This document shows, piece by piece, positions 33,783 through 44,577 of a DNA stretch of 64,000 nucleotides. The DNA is from Palaemon carinicauda (taxonomy: Eukaryota; Arthropoda; Malacostraca; Decapoda; Palaemonidae). Numbering within the stretch: the first letter of the stretch is position 1; each line of letters starts with the position of its first letter. The stretch lies in NCBI RefSeq assembly GCF_036898095.1, contig NC_090744.1, forward strand, positions 12,239,291 to 12,303,290. Reading direction: 5' to 3'. Both the position numbers and the translations under genes were made by a program. Below the pieces are notes generated by a model. It saw only the letters and a list, made by a program, of their open reading frames with translations. It was not told the DNA's origin and did no database searches.

Positions 33783-36605
33783 ATGTCCGACCTTTCTCAA
33801 GCCCCTCCCCATAGACGATGTAGGTCTTGTAATAGGCGTATTCCGAAGGCCTCGGTTGATCCTCACACCGCTTGTTCCGACTGTAGGGAAATATCCTGTC
33901 AGTTGGAAGATCGATGTGAGGAATGCGCCGGACTTTCGGAACTTGAGTTTGTTCGATTCCTTAAATATACCACTAAGTTAGAGAGAGAGAGAGTTAGGAG
34001 GAGTTCTGCTCGCTCTTCGCTTTATTCCTCACCTCATGATCCTCAACCTTTTCCTCCCCCTGTAGTGGCTACCCCCGAACCTACTATTTGTGCTCAGCCT
34101 GATATGTCCGATGTTTTGCGTGCCATTCAGGCTTTAGGTGACAAAGTGGAATCGGTAGTGAGTGACCACAAGTTCCTCTTGGCGGACGTCAAGGAACTTA
34201 AGGTCAAAAGTGCAGTGGGAAGTGGTAGTGCCAGTGCTGTGCCGAGTGCTAGTGTCAGTGCGGTGCCGAGTGCTAGTGTCAGTGTCAGTGTTGTGCGTGA
34301 GGGTACTTCTGTGCGTGCCAGTCGTCCTCCCAGTCCGGGACCTCTTGCAAGCTCCCAAGCCCAGGGGAGAAGCAATGTCGAAGGGCAAAAGGGTTCGGCA
34401 GGCCTTGATCGGCGCACAGAAGTATCCTCGGTGGTTGCGGGCGTGTCTTACAGAGACCGTCACTCCCACCCGCAGACGATTGAGCCCTTATTTTCCTCGT
34501 CTGCAGAAGAAATTTCGGGGAGAAAACGCTGGACTCAGGTCTCAAGACCTCTTAAACGTAAAGTCCAGACCTCAAGAGTTCAACAACCCGGATGCAGTCA
34601 TTGGGTTAGCTCTGACTCTCCGCAGTCATCAGGTGACTGCACACCTCCTAAGAGAGGTAAGGCGATGCCTCAACAGACCTCATCTTCTGTTAAGGTTTTG
34701 CCTCAACAGACCTTATCGTCTGTTGATCCCAAGATGACTTTGCTGCAGTCCATGCAGTCGCAGCTTGCGGTCTTAATGCGTGAGTTTCAGGCAGAGAAGG
34801 TTACACCTCCTCCTGCGAGCGCTCCGCCTCACCGCAGTCCAGTCTGCCAGGCGTACGAAGTTGAGGTTCCTCAAGCTACCTTACCGCGTTCGGAGTTGCC
34901 AGTTACCAGCGTTGTGCAGCAACCTCCACCTTCCTTAAGGCAACCTCAACAATGGGAACAGGAGTCTTAAGCCTTACATCCTCCTCTTCCTTTGAGGCAA
35001 GATTTTCTTGCGGTTAGACCATCTTCGAGGCAACAACCTCTTGAGGTACGACAACCTCTACCATCCTTGAGGCAGCCACCTCAGCTCTCGCAGCTGCTAC
35101 CTCAACTTTCCTCAAGGCGAGAGCCTCAACTCTTGAGGCTAGCACCTCAAGAACCTCAACTCGTGAGACAGGAACTGCGTTCTGCGCAGCTACGACCTCA
35201 ACTCTCGCAGCTCACACCTCAAGAACCTCAACTCGTGAGACAGGAACCTGCTACTGCGCATCCACCTCAACCCTTGAAGCAAGCGCAACTCTTGAGACAG
35301 GAAACTCATGCTAGGAGTCAGCCACCTCAACGCATGCACCTACCTTCCTCTACTCTACTTGACCAGTCTTTGCAGCCTGAACCTCAGGTTTTAATACAGT
35401 CGCCTCTCTCCACACTTGCTCCTCAAACCGCCGCAGAACCTCCTTCATCCCAACCTCTTGACTTTGTCGTTACCAGCCCTCATCCTCTTCAACAGAGACT
35501 TGAGGATGAAACCGCAAGTGTTTATGCACCCGCTTGTCAGGATTCTGCTGTTCAGCACACCGCTGTAACTTTACCTCTCGCTTCGCAACACTCTGGTGAT
35601 GAGGTTTCTGAGGAGGAAGCTGCGCACCTAGATGATCCCTCTTCGGACGTGGAGGAACCCAAGTCTTCTCCTCCCTCCATTGACTTTCGCAAGGTCCTGG
35701 CTCTTTTCAGAGAGGTTTACCCGGATCATTTTGTTTCTGCTACCCCTCGCTCTCCTCCATCTGAGTTTTCGCTAGGCATGCAACCTGTTAAGTCGGCCTA
35801 TACTAAGCTCGTCTTTGCTAGATCCTCTAAGAGAGCTTTAAGAATGTTAGGGGATTGGTTGCAGTCCAAACAGCAACTAGGGAAGACTTCTTTTATGTTC
35901 CCTCCTACTAAGCTGACTTCTAAGGCGGGCGTATGGTATGCCACAGGAGAGGAACCAGGCTTGGGAGTCCCTGCCTCTGCCCAGGCTGACTTCTCAAGTT
36001 TGGTCGACTCTCCACGTAGATCAGCTATGAGGCGCTCTAAGGTCTGCTGGACCTTTTCCGACTTAGACCACTTCTTAAAGGGTATTTTTCGTGCCTTTGA
36101 GATTTTCAATTTTCTCGACTGGTGCCTGGGGGCCTTGAGCAAGAAGACTGCCCCTGCGGACAAGGACTCAGCCATGCTTATAATGTCCTGTATGGATAAA
36201 GCAATTCGGGATGGGTCCGGCGAACTTGCATCAATGTTTGTTTCAGGAGTACTCAAGAAAAGGGAACAACTTTGCACTTTTCTTTCTACTGGCATCACCT
36301 CTTGTCAAAGGTCTCAGTTACTTTTTGCTCCGCTTTCTAAGTTCCTGTTCCCCGAAGAGCTTATCAAGGATTTGTCTGCGGCCCTTATTCAGAAGGACAC
36401 TCATGACCTTGTGGCCTCTTCAGCTCGTAAGGCTAAGGTTGCTCCTTCAGTTCCCAGAACTTACCGCACCCCAGTGGCCGATACTCCTGCTACGAGATTT
36501 ATTCCGCCCTTTCGTGGCAGAGCCCCCAGCCGAGGAAGTACCCGTCCAGACTCTTCCAGGGGCAGGTCTAGGAAAGGTCCCAAGACTTCAAAAGGCAAAC
36601 ACTGA
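33783..36605 (+). pseudogene. DIRS-C gag, one in-frame stop
   Basis: A single reading frame of 941 codons from ATG 33783 to TGA 36603-36605, broken only by TAA at 34968-34970 (DIRS-B has a sense codon there). Residues 1-55 hold a Cys-rich segment with C-x2-C pairs (CRSC, CSDC, CEEC), a possible zinc-binding fold. Residues about 60-80 are basic and probably helical. A Gln/Pro/Leu-Arg-rich repeat region covers about 350-520. From about 640, a compact domain includes 'FREVYPDHFVSATPRSPPSE' and 'SDLDHFLKGIFRAFEIFNFL'. The end is Arg/Ser/Gly-rich (GRAPSRG, GRSRKGPK), as expected for RNA binding. The Gag role is inferred from position and composition; the real start could be the ATG used here, just downstream of the leader. 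Confidence 0.8.
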
Positions 36606-38664
36606 CTCTCCTCCTCTCCAGACAGCAGTAGGAGCCAGACTCAAGACCTTCTGGCAAGCTTGGGAAAGAAGAGGTGCAGACGCCCAGTCTGTCAAGTGGC
36701 TAAGGGAGGGTTACAGGATACCATTCTGCCGCAATCCCCCTCTGACCACTTCTCCCATCAACCTCTCTCCCAACTACAAGGAAAAGGACAAGAGGCTAGC
36801 GTTACACCAGGAGGTGTCGCTCCTGTTACAAAAGAAGGCAGTGGTGATAGTCCGGGACCATCAATCCCCGGGCTTCTACAACCGTCTCTTTCTGGTGGCC
36901 AAGAAGACAGGAGGTTGGAGACCGGTGCTGGACGTCAGCGCGCTCAATGCTTATGTCACCAAGCAGACGTTCACTATGGAGACGACGAAGTCGGTCCTAG
37001 CAGCGGTCAGGCAGGAGGACTGGATGGTCTCGTTGGATCTGAAAGACGCTTACTTTCACGTTCCTATTCATCCAGACTCCCAACCTTTCCTGAGATTCGT
37101 TTTTGGAAAGGTTGTGTACCAATTCCAAGCCCTGTGTTTTGGCCTAAGCACAGCTCCTATGGTGTTTACGCATCTGATGAGGAATATTGCAAAATTCCTC
37201 CACTTATCGGACATCAGAGCCTCCCTTTATTTAGACGACTGGCTGTTAAGAGCCCCCACAAGTCGTCGCTGTCTGGAGAGTCTCAACTGGACTTTGGACT
37301 TGATCAAGGAACTGGGTCTATTGGTCAACTTAGAAAAGTCCCAGCTCATTCCCTCCCAATCCATCGTTTACCTGGGAATGGAGATTCGGAGTCAGGCTTT
37401 TCGGGCTTTTCCATCGGCCCCAAGGATAAGCCAAGCCCTAGAATGCATCCTGAGCATGCTGAAGAGGAACAGTTGCTCGGTGAGACAGTGGATGAGTCTA
37501 ACAGGGACCCTGTCATCGTTAGCCCTGTTCGTCGAGTTAGGGAGACTCCACCTCCGCCCTCTTCAATTCCATCTAGCAGCTCATTGGGACAAGGATTTGA
37601 CGCTCGAAGCAGTCTCTATTCCTGTCACCAAAGAGATGAAGACTACTCTCTTGTGGTGGAAAACCAACATCCTTCTCAAGGAGGGTCTATCGTTAGCGAT
37701 TCAGACCCCCAATCTTCATCTCTTCTCGGACGCATCAGACTCGGGCTGGGGCGCGACCTTGAACGGACAGGAATGCTCGGGAACATGGAACAAGGAACAG
37801 GAAACGCTCCACATCAACTGCAAGGAGCTGCTGGCAGTTCATCTGGCCTTAATGAACTTCAAGTCCCTCCTGTTAGGCAAGGTGGTGGAGGTGAACTCCG
37901 ACAACACCACAGCCTTAGCTTACATCTCCAAGCAGGGAGGGACCCATTCGAGGAAGCTGTACGAGATAGCAAGGGACCTCCTCATTTGGTCAAGAAGTCT
38001 AAATCTCACTCTGGTAACGAGGTTCATTCAGGGCAACATGAACGTCTCAGCAGATCGCCTCAGCAGAAAAGATCAAGTCATCCCCACGGAATGGACCCTT
38101 CACAAGAGCGTGTGCAACAGACTTTGGACCTTGTGGGGTCAGCCTACGATAGATCTGTTCGCCACCTCCATGACCAAGAGGCTTCCTTTGTACTGTTCCC
38201 CAGTTCCAGACCCAGCAGCAGTTCACGTGGATGCTTTTCTGCTGAATTGGTCCCATCTCGACTTATATGCATTCCCGCCGTTCAAGATCATCAACAGAGT
38301 CATTCAGAAGTTCGTCTCGCACGAAGGGACACGGCTGACGCTGGTTGCTCCCCTTTGGCCTGCAAGAGAATGGTTCACAGAGGTACTACAATGGCTGGTC
38401 GACGTTCCCAGGACTCTCCCTCTAAGAGTGGACCTTCTACGTCAACCTCACGTAAACAAGGTACACCCAAACCTCCACGCTCTTCGTCTGACTGCCTTCA
38501 GACTGTCGAAAGATTCGCTAGAGCTAGAGGCTTTTCGAAGGAGGCAGCCAGAGCGATTGCCAGAGCAAGGAGGGTATCCACTCGTAGAGTCTACCAATCC
38601 AAGTGGGAAGTCTTCCGAAGCTGGTGCAGGGCCAATGCAGTTTCCTCTACCAATACCTCTGTAA
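36560..38664 (+). CDS. DIRS-C polyprotein: reverse transcriptase, RNase H, methyltransferase-like region
   Basis: The frame is open from 36211, but its first part only shadows gag, so the protein probably starts near or after 36560. Numbering from 36211: RT with 'VSLDLKDAYFHVPI' (about 273-286) and active site YLDD at 340-343; RNase H from 'LFSDASDSGWGATL' (Asp 507) through 'INCKELLAV' and 'NSDNTTALAYISKQGG' to 'SADRLSR' (Asp 615). After that, 'DLFAT', 'VDAFLLNWSHLDLYAFPPF' and 'LVAPLWPAREWF' match the order of the methyltransferase-like domain described for DIRS1-like elements; this last assignment is less certain. All catalytic acids are visible. It copies element RNA into DNA. It overlaps the recombinase frame by about 2 kb. 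Confidence 0.85.
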
Positions 38665-39563
38665 CCCAAGTAGCTGACTTCCTATTACATCTAAGGAATG
38701 TGAGATCCCTTTCGGCTCCTACGATTAAAGGGTACAGAAGTATGTTGGCTTCAGTTCTCCGCCACAGAGGTTTGGACCTTTCATCCAACAAGGACCTTCA
38801 AGACATCCTTAAATCTTTCGAGACTTCTAAAGAACGTCGTTTATCCACTCCAGGCTGGAATCTAGACGTAGTCTTAAGGTTCCTTATGTCTCCTAGGTTC
38901 GAACCTCTCCAGTCAGCTTCCTTCAAAGACCTTACTCTCAAAACTCTTTTCCTCGTCTGCCTTGCAACAGCTAAAAGAGTTAGTGAGGTTCACGCCTTCA
39001 GCAAGAACATTGGGTTCACATCCGAATCAGCAACATGTTCTTTACAGCTCGGATTTTCAGCTAAGAATGAACTTCCTTCACGTCCTTGGCCTAGATCGTT
39101 CGAAATTCCTAGCCTTTCCAGCATGGTGGGTAACGAGCTAGAAAGAGTTCTTTGCCCTGTCAGAGCTCTGAAATACTATCTTAATAGGTCAAAACCTATA
39201 CGAGGACAGTCAGAAGCCTTATGGTGTGCAATCAAGAAACCTTCGATGCCTATGTCCAAAAACGCAGTTTCGTATTATATAAGGCTTCTGATTAGAGAAG
39301 CCCATTCTCACATGAAGGATGAAGACCTTGCTTTGCTGAAGGTAAGGACCCACGAAGTGAGAGCTGTAGCCACTTTGATGGCCTTTAAACAGAACCGTTC
39401 TCTGCAGAGCATTATGGATGCAACTTATTGGAGGAGCAAGTCAGTGTTTGCATCATTTTATCTTGAAGATGTCCAGTCTCTTTACGAGAACTGCTACACC
39501 CTGGGACCATTCGTAGCAGCGAGTGCAGTAGTAGGTGAGGGCTCAGCCACTACATTCCCTTAA
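38230..39563 (+). CDS. DIRS-C tyrosine recombinase
   Basis: This frame is open from just after the gag stop. The recognisable recombinase occupies about 38450-39563; the start given is a guess. Counting from the ATG at 36660, the catalytic residues are Arg 773 ('TAKRVSEVHAF'), His 898 and Arg 901 ('HEVRAVAT') and nucleophile Tyr 934 ('FASFYLEDV'), the R-H-R-Y set of tyrosine recombinases. An N-terminal helical domain ('FSKEAARAIARAR', 'LSAPTIKGYRSML') precedes it. The enzyme would join the circular DNA copy to T-run targets, replacing the integrase of LTR elements. Same frame as gag, different frame from RT. Confidence 0.88.
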
Positions 39564-39961
39564 TCCCATAACCTTTTTTAACCTTTCTCTTGAATGCTTT
39601 TATTGTTATTTTTTGGGTTGTTACGGTAGGCTAAGAAGCCTTCCGCATCCTTTTTGATTTGGCGGGTGGTCAATTCGTTCTTGAGAAGCGCCTGGGTTAG
39701 AGGTTGTGTAGAGGTCCTTTAGTATGGGTTGCAGCCCTGTATACTTCAGCACCTTTGGGTTGTTCAGCCTCCTAAGAGGAACGCTGCGCTCAGTAAGGAA
39801 GACGAACTTATTAAAGGCAGAGTAATGGTTCAAGTCGACTTCCTTACCAGGTACTTATAATTTCATTGTTATTTTGAATAACTGATAATATGAAATACGG
39901 GATACTTAGCTATCTTATAGTCATGTACACTGGTTTTCACCCACCTCCCTGGGTGTGAATC

Positions 39962-40052
39962 AGCTACATGATTATCGGGTAAGTTTAATATTGAAAAATG
40001 TTATTTTCATTAGTAAAATAAATTTTTGAATATACTTACCCGATAATCATGA
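39962..40052 (+). repeat. DIRS-C internal complementary region
   Basis: Complement of its own left end (with the AAAC variant) joined through AAAAA to the complement of the right-end extension, then CTTACCCGATAATC. Confidence 0.9.
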
Positions 40053-40095
40053 TTTAATTGACCCACCCTTCCTCCCCATAGAGAACCAGTGGACC

Positions 40096-40254
40096 GAGGA
40101 AAAATTGAGGTGGTGTCAACAAGAAGTACTGCAGTACCTGGCCACAGGTGGCGCTGGTGAGTACACCCCCTTCTAGTATAGTGATCGCTGGCGTATCCCT
40201 TCCGTAGAATTCTGTCGGGCAACGGAGTTGACAGCTACATGATTATCGGGTAAG
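40096..40254 (-). repeat. DIRS-C right inverted terminal repeat
   Basis: Complement of 33417-33575, followed by the 36-bp right-end extension to 40290 and T5. Confidence 0.92.
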
Positions 40255-40295
40255 TATATTCAAAAATTTATTTTACTAATGAAAATAACATTTTT

Positions 40296-41300
40296 CTTTG
40301 ATATTTTGGATGTCTGATAACTCGATGGGTTATTGCACAAACATTATCTTAAACTTTTCTAGCTTGAATAGACAGCCAATTTAATTCAATTAGTATAGGA
40401 ATGATCCTTTCTCAGGGTGGAACACCTTTTATCAATCTTGCTCCTCTTGTTTATTATGTTTTGTAATTCCATAAGTTGCACTTTGGGTAGATTGTTGTGG
40501 ATGGAGAACCAGTACTCAATCTTGGTAAGAACACAGTTAATCACAGGTTTCTGTACAAAATACTTATCCAGTTACTTCTTTGCAAAAGCAATGTTTTTAA
40601 GGTGATATTCAGTGTTTCTTACTACATTATGACTTTAAGCACTGAGAGATACATTACAGTCAAGTGATACCCCTAGGTCAGAAAATTTACTTTATATTGG
40701 GATCAAGTCGTTAATATTTGTGTATGTCGCCAAAAGTTCTTGAGTTGTTTTTCTTTAATTTAGTTGTGTATTTGTCATCCATTCCCTAACATTGGTAAGA
40801 ACCTGGTTTAAAGTTTCAGCGGTATCATCCATGTCATTTATGAAAAGTAAAGTTGCGTATCATCCGCAAACAGTTTAAACTCCACTTCATACATTTGATA
40901 GATCTAAAGTATAAGTACAGAATAAGATTGGGCCTAGTACGCTTTCCTTGGGTACCCTTCTTTTTAATTGTTCTTATGATAAATGAGTTTCCAATTCGTA
41001 GACAGTAGTTTGTCAACCAAGTGATCTTTTAGATACTCAAAGGCTTCATCTTCGATACCATTGAGTAGAAGTTCGTGCACAACTATCGAAAGTAGCGCTA
41101 AGATCGAGTAATATCAAGATACCAAATTTGTTTACATCCATCGTTTCCAGCCGATCATTTACAACAGCAAATGAAATATAATTGTCTGTATGCTGAACAG
41201 TTGTCTGGCAATGCTTTAAATCTGTATAAGTGACTAACTAGTTGTTCAAGAATGACATATTCCAGCAATTTTGAAAGGGGCGTTTACTATTGCCCTGTAA
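40296..41300 (-). pseudogene. CR1-like LINE reverse transcriptase (5' part, right of DIRS-C)
   Basis: Minus-strand reading, with frame changes, gives 'LLEYVILEQLVSHLYRF', 'LPDNCSAYRQLY', 'SVLGPILFCTYTLDLSN' and the active-site block 'EVEFKLFADDTQLYF' (near 40853-40893). These are RT blocks in the order found in CR1/L2-type LINEs. Sequence next to DIRS-C ('ctttgatattttgga') matches the family at 52770, so the copy continues at 33402. Stops and frameshifts throughout. Confidence 0.78.
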
Positions 41301-41755
41301 TTGTTCAGTGGCTATTTTTCTCTTGGTAGAAGAGAGACTAGATTATGGTAAGCAGCTCTTAACCCTTTTACCCACAGGCTATTTGGAACTTTCCAATCGT
41401 TAACCCCCAGGGGTTATTTTTTTTCAAGCACATTTTGCAGTATATTTTTTTTAAATTGCTCTAACAGCCTTAATTTTTGTCATAGAGAGGTCAGGTTGGT
41501 CTCATTCTCTTGGAAAATGCCTGAAGTTTCTCAAAAATTTATCAAAATTATGCAAAAAAAAATTTAAATAGCAGTTTTTTGCAAGGACGTACCAGTACGT
41601 CCATGGGGGTAAAGGGATGAGTTTTGTGAAACTTACCAGTACGTCCTTTTGGGGGTAAAAGGGTTAAGAGAAGGACACTCCAAATTCTAACCATTGTTCT
41701 TTGGTCTTGGGTAGTGCCATAGCCTCTGAACCATGGTTTTCCACTGCCTTGGTCT
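41285..41755 (+). repeat. repeat R1 fragment interrupted by MITE copy 2
   Basis: 'tgtaattgttcagtggctat' to 'ggtaagcagctc' lies left of the MITE, and 'gagaaggacactccaaa' to 'ttttccactgccttgg' lies right of it; these are adjacent in other R1 copies. Confidence 0.75.
41359..41667 (-). mobile_element. piggyBac-type MITE, copy 2
   Basis: It is bounded by TTAA (41359-41362 and 41664-41667). Termini are CCCTTTTACCC and its complement GGGTAAAAGGG. About 305 bp and no coding capacity. Opposite orientation to copies 3 and 4. Inserted in an R1 repeat. Confidence 0.85.
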
Positions 41756-42124
41756 CAAACCCCTGTCCAGCAGATTACCAGGCAGACAAATTTCCAATAG
41801 GCTACCAAAACTCTTTAGGATAGTAGTAGGGAATTAGTCTATTAAAAATGCCTCTGCCAAGCAATCTGCTGGACAGGTTTTCAATACCTGCTCAAGTACG
41901 ATAGTTTCTTGTAGTGTCTGCAACCTCACCATCCTTGAGAGTTAAGGATGGGGGTTTTGGGGACCCTACAGGTCTACCATTCCCTACCCCTCCCTGGTCC
42001 TAGCTTGGGTGAAGAGGGCATTTGGTGCTGATCATATGTTTATATGGTAATTTTCTGGAGCTTTGTCCTGCTAGGTTATTGATAATGTCCCTTGCTTCTG
42101 CCATTCATGAGTGGCCTTTAAACC

Positions 42125-42389
42125 TTAACCCTTTTACCCCCGTGGACGTACCGGTACGTCCTTGCAAAAAAATGCTATAAATTTTTTTTTTTTCATATTT
42201 TTTGATAATTTTTTGAGAAAATTCAGGCATTTTCCAAGAGAATGAGACCAACCTGACCTCTCTATGACAAAAATTAAGGCTGTTAGAGCAATTTAAAAAA
42301 TATATACTGACAAATGTGCTGGGAAAAAAAATAACCCCTTGGGGTTAAGGGATGGAAATTTCCAAATAGCCTGGGAGTTAAAGGGTTAA
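42125..42389 (+). mobile_element. piggyBac-type MITE, copy 3
   Basis: TTAA at both edges, CCCTTTTACCCCC terminus, and the perfect 18-bp palindrome GGACGTACCGGTACGTCC near 42143-42160. Slightly shorter than copy 4: its left terminus lacks the segment preceding the second terminal motif. Confidence 0.82.
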
Positions 42390-42454
42390 AATCTGGACAA
42401 AAATCTTTTAAAGCAGTCTCAGATGAAAGTGTCAGAAATGACTGACTTGACTCT

Positions 42455-42600
42455 ACTTTAAGGGCTGCTTATCTGGTCCCGTACAGCAGGGAAACCCTAC
42501 TCTCTATTGGACCTCCACGGTCGTTTTACTATGTTCATTTAACATTTCACAATGCACATTGTTCGCTTACTGTTTGATCATCTTTGTCAAAACAAGAGTA
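42455..42600 (-). repeat. solo LINE 3'-tail repeat (type L)
   Basis: 'ggctgcttatctggtccc', 'tctctattggacctccac' and 'tttaacatttcacaatgcac' match the 3' end of the LINE at 47890-48020. Confidence 0.65.
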
Positions 42601-42724
42601 TCATTGATTGTGGGTTGGTAACTCCATATTCGTGTGGGGGTGGGTGGTCTGGGAAAAGTAAAATACAAATGGTTTAAGGAAAATGAGGGATCTTTGCCCA
42701 CACTGGAATGAGTGTTGTTGGCTT

Positions 42725-42730
42725 TTCAAC

Positions 42731-42783
<53 letters not shown>

Positions 42784-43245
42784 GTTACTTGTTAAACTAC
42801 ATCCCTAGTTGGAAAAGCAGAATGCTATAACCCCTAGGGCTCCAACAGGGATTATATCCCACTGAGGAAAGGAAATAAGGAAACTTCAAGAAAAGTAATT
42901 GACAATTAATATAAAATATCTTAAGAACAGAAACAACATTAAAATAAATATTTCATATAAACTATAAAATCTTTAAGAAAAACAAGAAGAGAAATAAAAT
43001 AGAATCGTGCCCAAGTGCACCCTCAAGCAAGAGAACTCTACCCCAAGACAGTGAAAGACCATGGTAAAGAGGCTATGGCACTATCCAAGATCAGAGAACA
43101 ATCGTTTGATTTTGTAGTGTCCTTCTCCTAGAAGAGCTCTGCAATGTAATTGTTCAGTGGCTTCTTCTCACTTGGTAGGGGTAGAATAGATATTTTAGTT
43201 ATGGTAAGCAACTTTTCTAGAAAAAGGACACTTCGCTAGAAAGGC
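42725..43245 (-). repeat. repeat R1, long minus-sense copy with (ATT)n tail
   Basis: Its (AAT)n tail appears as (ATT)n at 42734-42783, followed by the complete 3' and middle blocks of R1 in reverse order, up to 'gtaagcaacttttctag'. The head is missing. Confidence 0.85.
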
Positions 43246-43879
43246 AACATCTCCCTCTCCATGCAACCATGTACTGGACTACATTAATCTTTTCCAGAAC
43301 TGGATCCCCGATAGATTTACAAGAAATCACTCTGAAGTGGTGTAAGCTAAAGTTGTGATTAACGTCCTGTGGGCGTATATTATAGGTATTTCCATACCAA
43401 ATTTCAGGTCATATGATTTAGATACCAGGGCATAAGAGCAAAAAATGCAAATTTTTGGTCTATAAAAAGTCAAAAATCTAAAAATAATCATTAATTTTTT
43501 TGTTTGAAAATAAACAGATTGCAAAATTAACCATTTTGAAGAAACCTGTTCCAAAAATGTTGAGACTTTCTATTGGTATTTATCTTGGGCACCTCGGTAT
43601 GAAATTTCAATTCATTTGGTTGTAATACCAGGGCACAGGAGACCAGAATATAATTTATTTTGTCAGAAAATGGCAAAAAAAAACTAAAATTATTTTGGTA
43701 TGTATCAAAAGAAAAATTTTAAACGCATCCGGGTATTTACCCACTCGACCTCTGTGCCAAATTTCAAGTCATTTGGCCCAGCAATGACCAAGATGAATTG
43801 ATTGGAAGGTTTGGCCGCAGGAGGCGAAGAAAAATTCAGGAAAAACAATATATGTTCCTCACATGGAGTGGGGTATGAA
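43246..43879. repeat. degenerate tandem repeat, about 160-200 bp period
   Basis: The phrase 'ccaaatttcaggtcatttgg' occurs in three diverged forms near 43397, 43600 and 43758. Each is preceded by a 'gtatttaycc...acctc' type segment. No coding motif. Confidence 0.5.
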
Positions 43880-44085
43880 AATCAAACCATTGTTCTTTAT
43901 TCTCGGGTAATGCCGTAGTCTCTGTACCTTGGTTTTTCATTGTCTTGGGTTAGAGTTCTTGTGCTAGAGGGTACACTTAGGCACAGCATTCTTTCCTTTA
44001 TTTCCTTTCCTCGCTGGGCTATTTTCCTTGTTGGAGCCCTTGGGCTTTTAGCATCCTGATTTCCCAACTAGGGTTGAATCTGGTA
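43880..44085 (+). repeat. repeat R1, internally deleted copy
   Basis: 'aaccattgttcttt' to 'gagggtacactt' is followed directly by 'cctttcctcgctgggctatt' to 'caactagggttga'; the central 'tttttatagtttat' segment is missing. Confidence 0.75.
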
Positions 44086-44133
44086 TACAAGCTTTGAGAT
44101 AATGGAACCTGATGTACGATGAGTAATTGGTCC

Positions 44134-44437
44134 TTAACCCTTTTACCCCCAAAGGACATACTGGTACGTTTCACAAAACTCATCCCTTTACCCCCATGGA
44201 CGTACCGGTACGTCCTTGCAGAAAACTGCTACAGTATTTAAATTTTTTTTTGCATATTTTTGATAATTTTTTGAGAAACCTCAGGCATTTTCCAAGAGAA
44301 TGAGACCAACCTGACCTCTCTATGACAAAAATTAGTGCAATTTAAAAGAAATATACTGCAAAATGTGCTTGAAAAAAAATAACCCCTGGGGGTTAAGGGT
44401 TGGAAATTTCCAAATAGCCTGGGGGTAAAAGGGTTAA
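44134..44437 (+). mobile_element. piggyBac-type MITE, copy 4 (best copy)
   Basis: TTAA at 44134-44137 and 44434-44437, terminal inverted CCCTTTTACCCCC, and the palindrome GGACGTACCGGTACGTCC near 44198-44215. The unit is 304 bp and non-coding. TTAA targets and CCC termini fit the piggyBac superfamily. Confidence 0.85.
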
Positions 44438-44577
44438 TTAATTACAAATTAGGACAAAAATGTCATGAGGTCTGTGTGAAGAAATTGCTATTTTTTTCTT
44501 TATAAATTATATAAATCACTTGGCAGTACTGTATACTGTACATGTAATATTTAGAATAATAATTTATTTACTTTCAG

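Larger units (their letters stand above)
33403..40295 (+). mobile_element. DIRS-C: nearly intact DIRS1-like retrotransposon
   Basis: A 6.9-kb element with T4/T5 edges, inverted terminal repeats (33417-33575 and 40096-40254), an internal complementary region (39962-40052), and three long coding regions: Gag (33783-36605), RT/RNase H/methyltransferase-like (to 38664) and tyrosine recombinase (to 39563). There is one clear lesion, a TAA within gag. It is inserted in a CR1-like LINE without target duplication. Confidence 0.95.
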
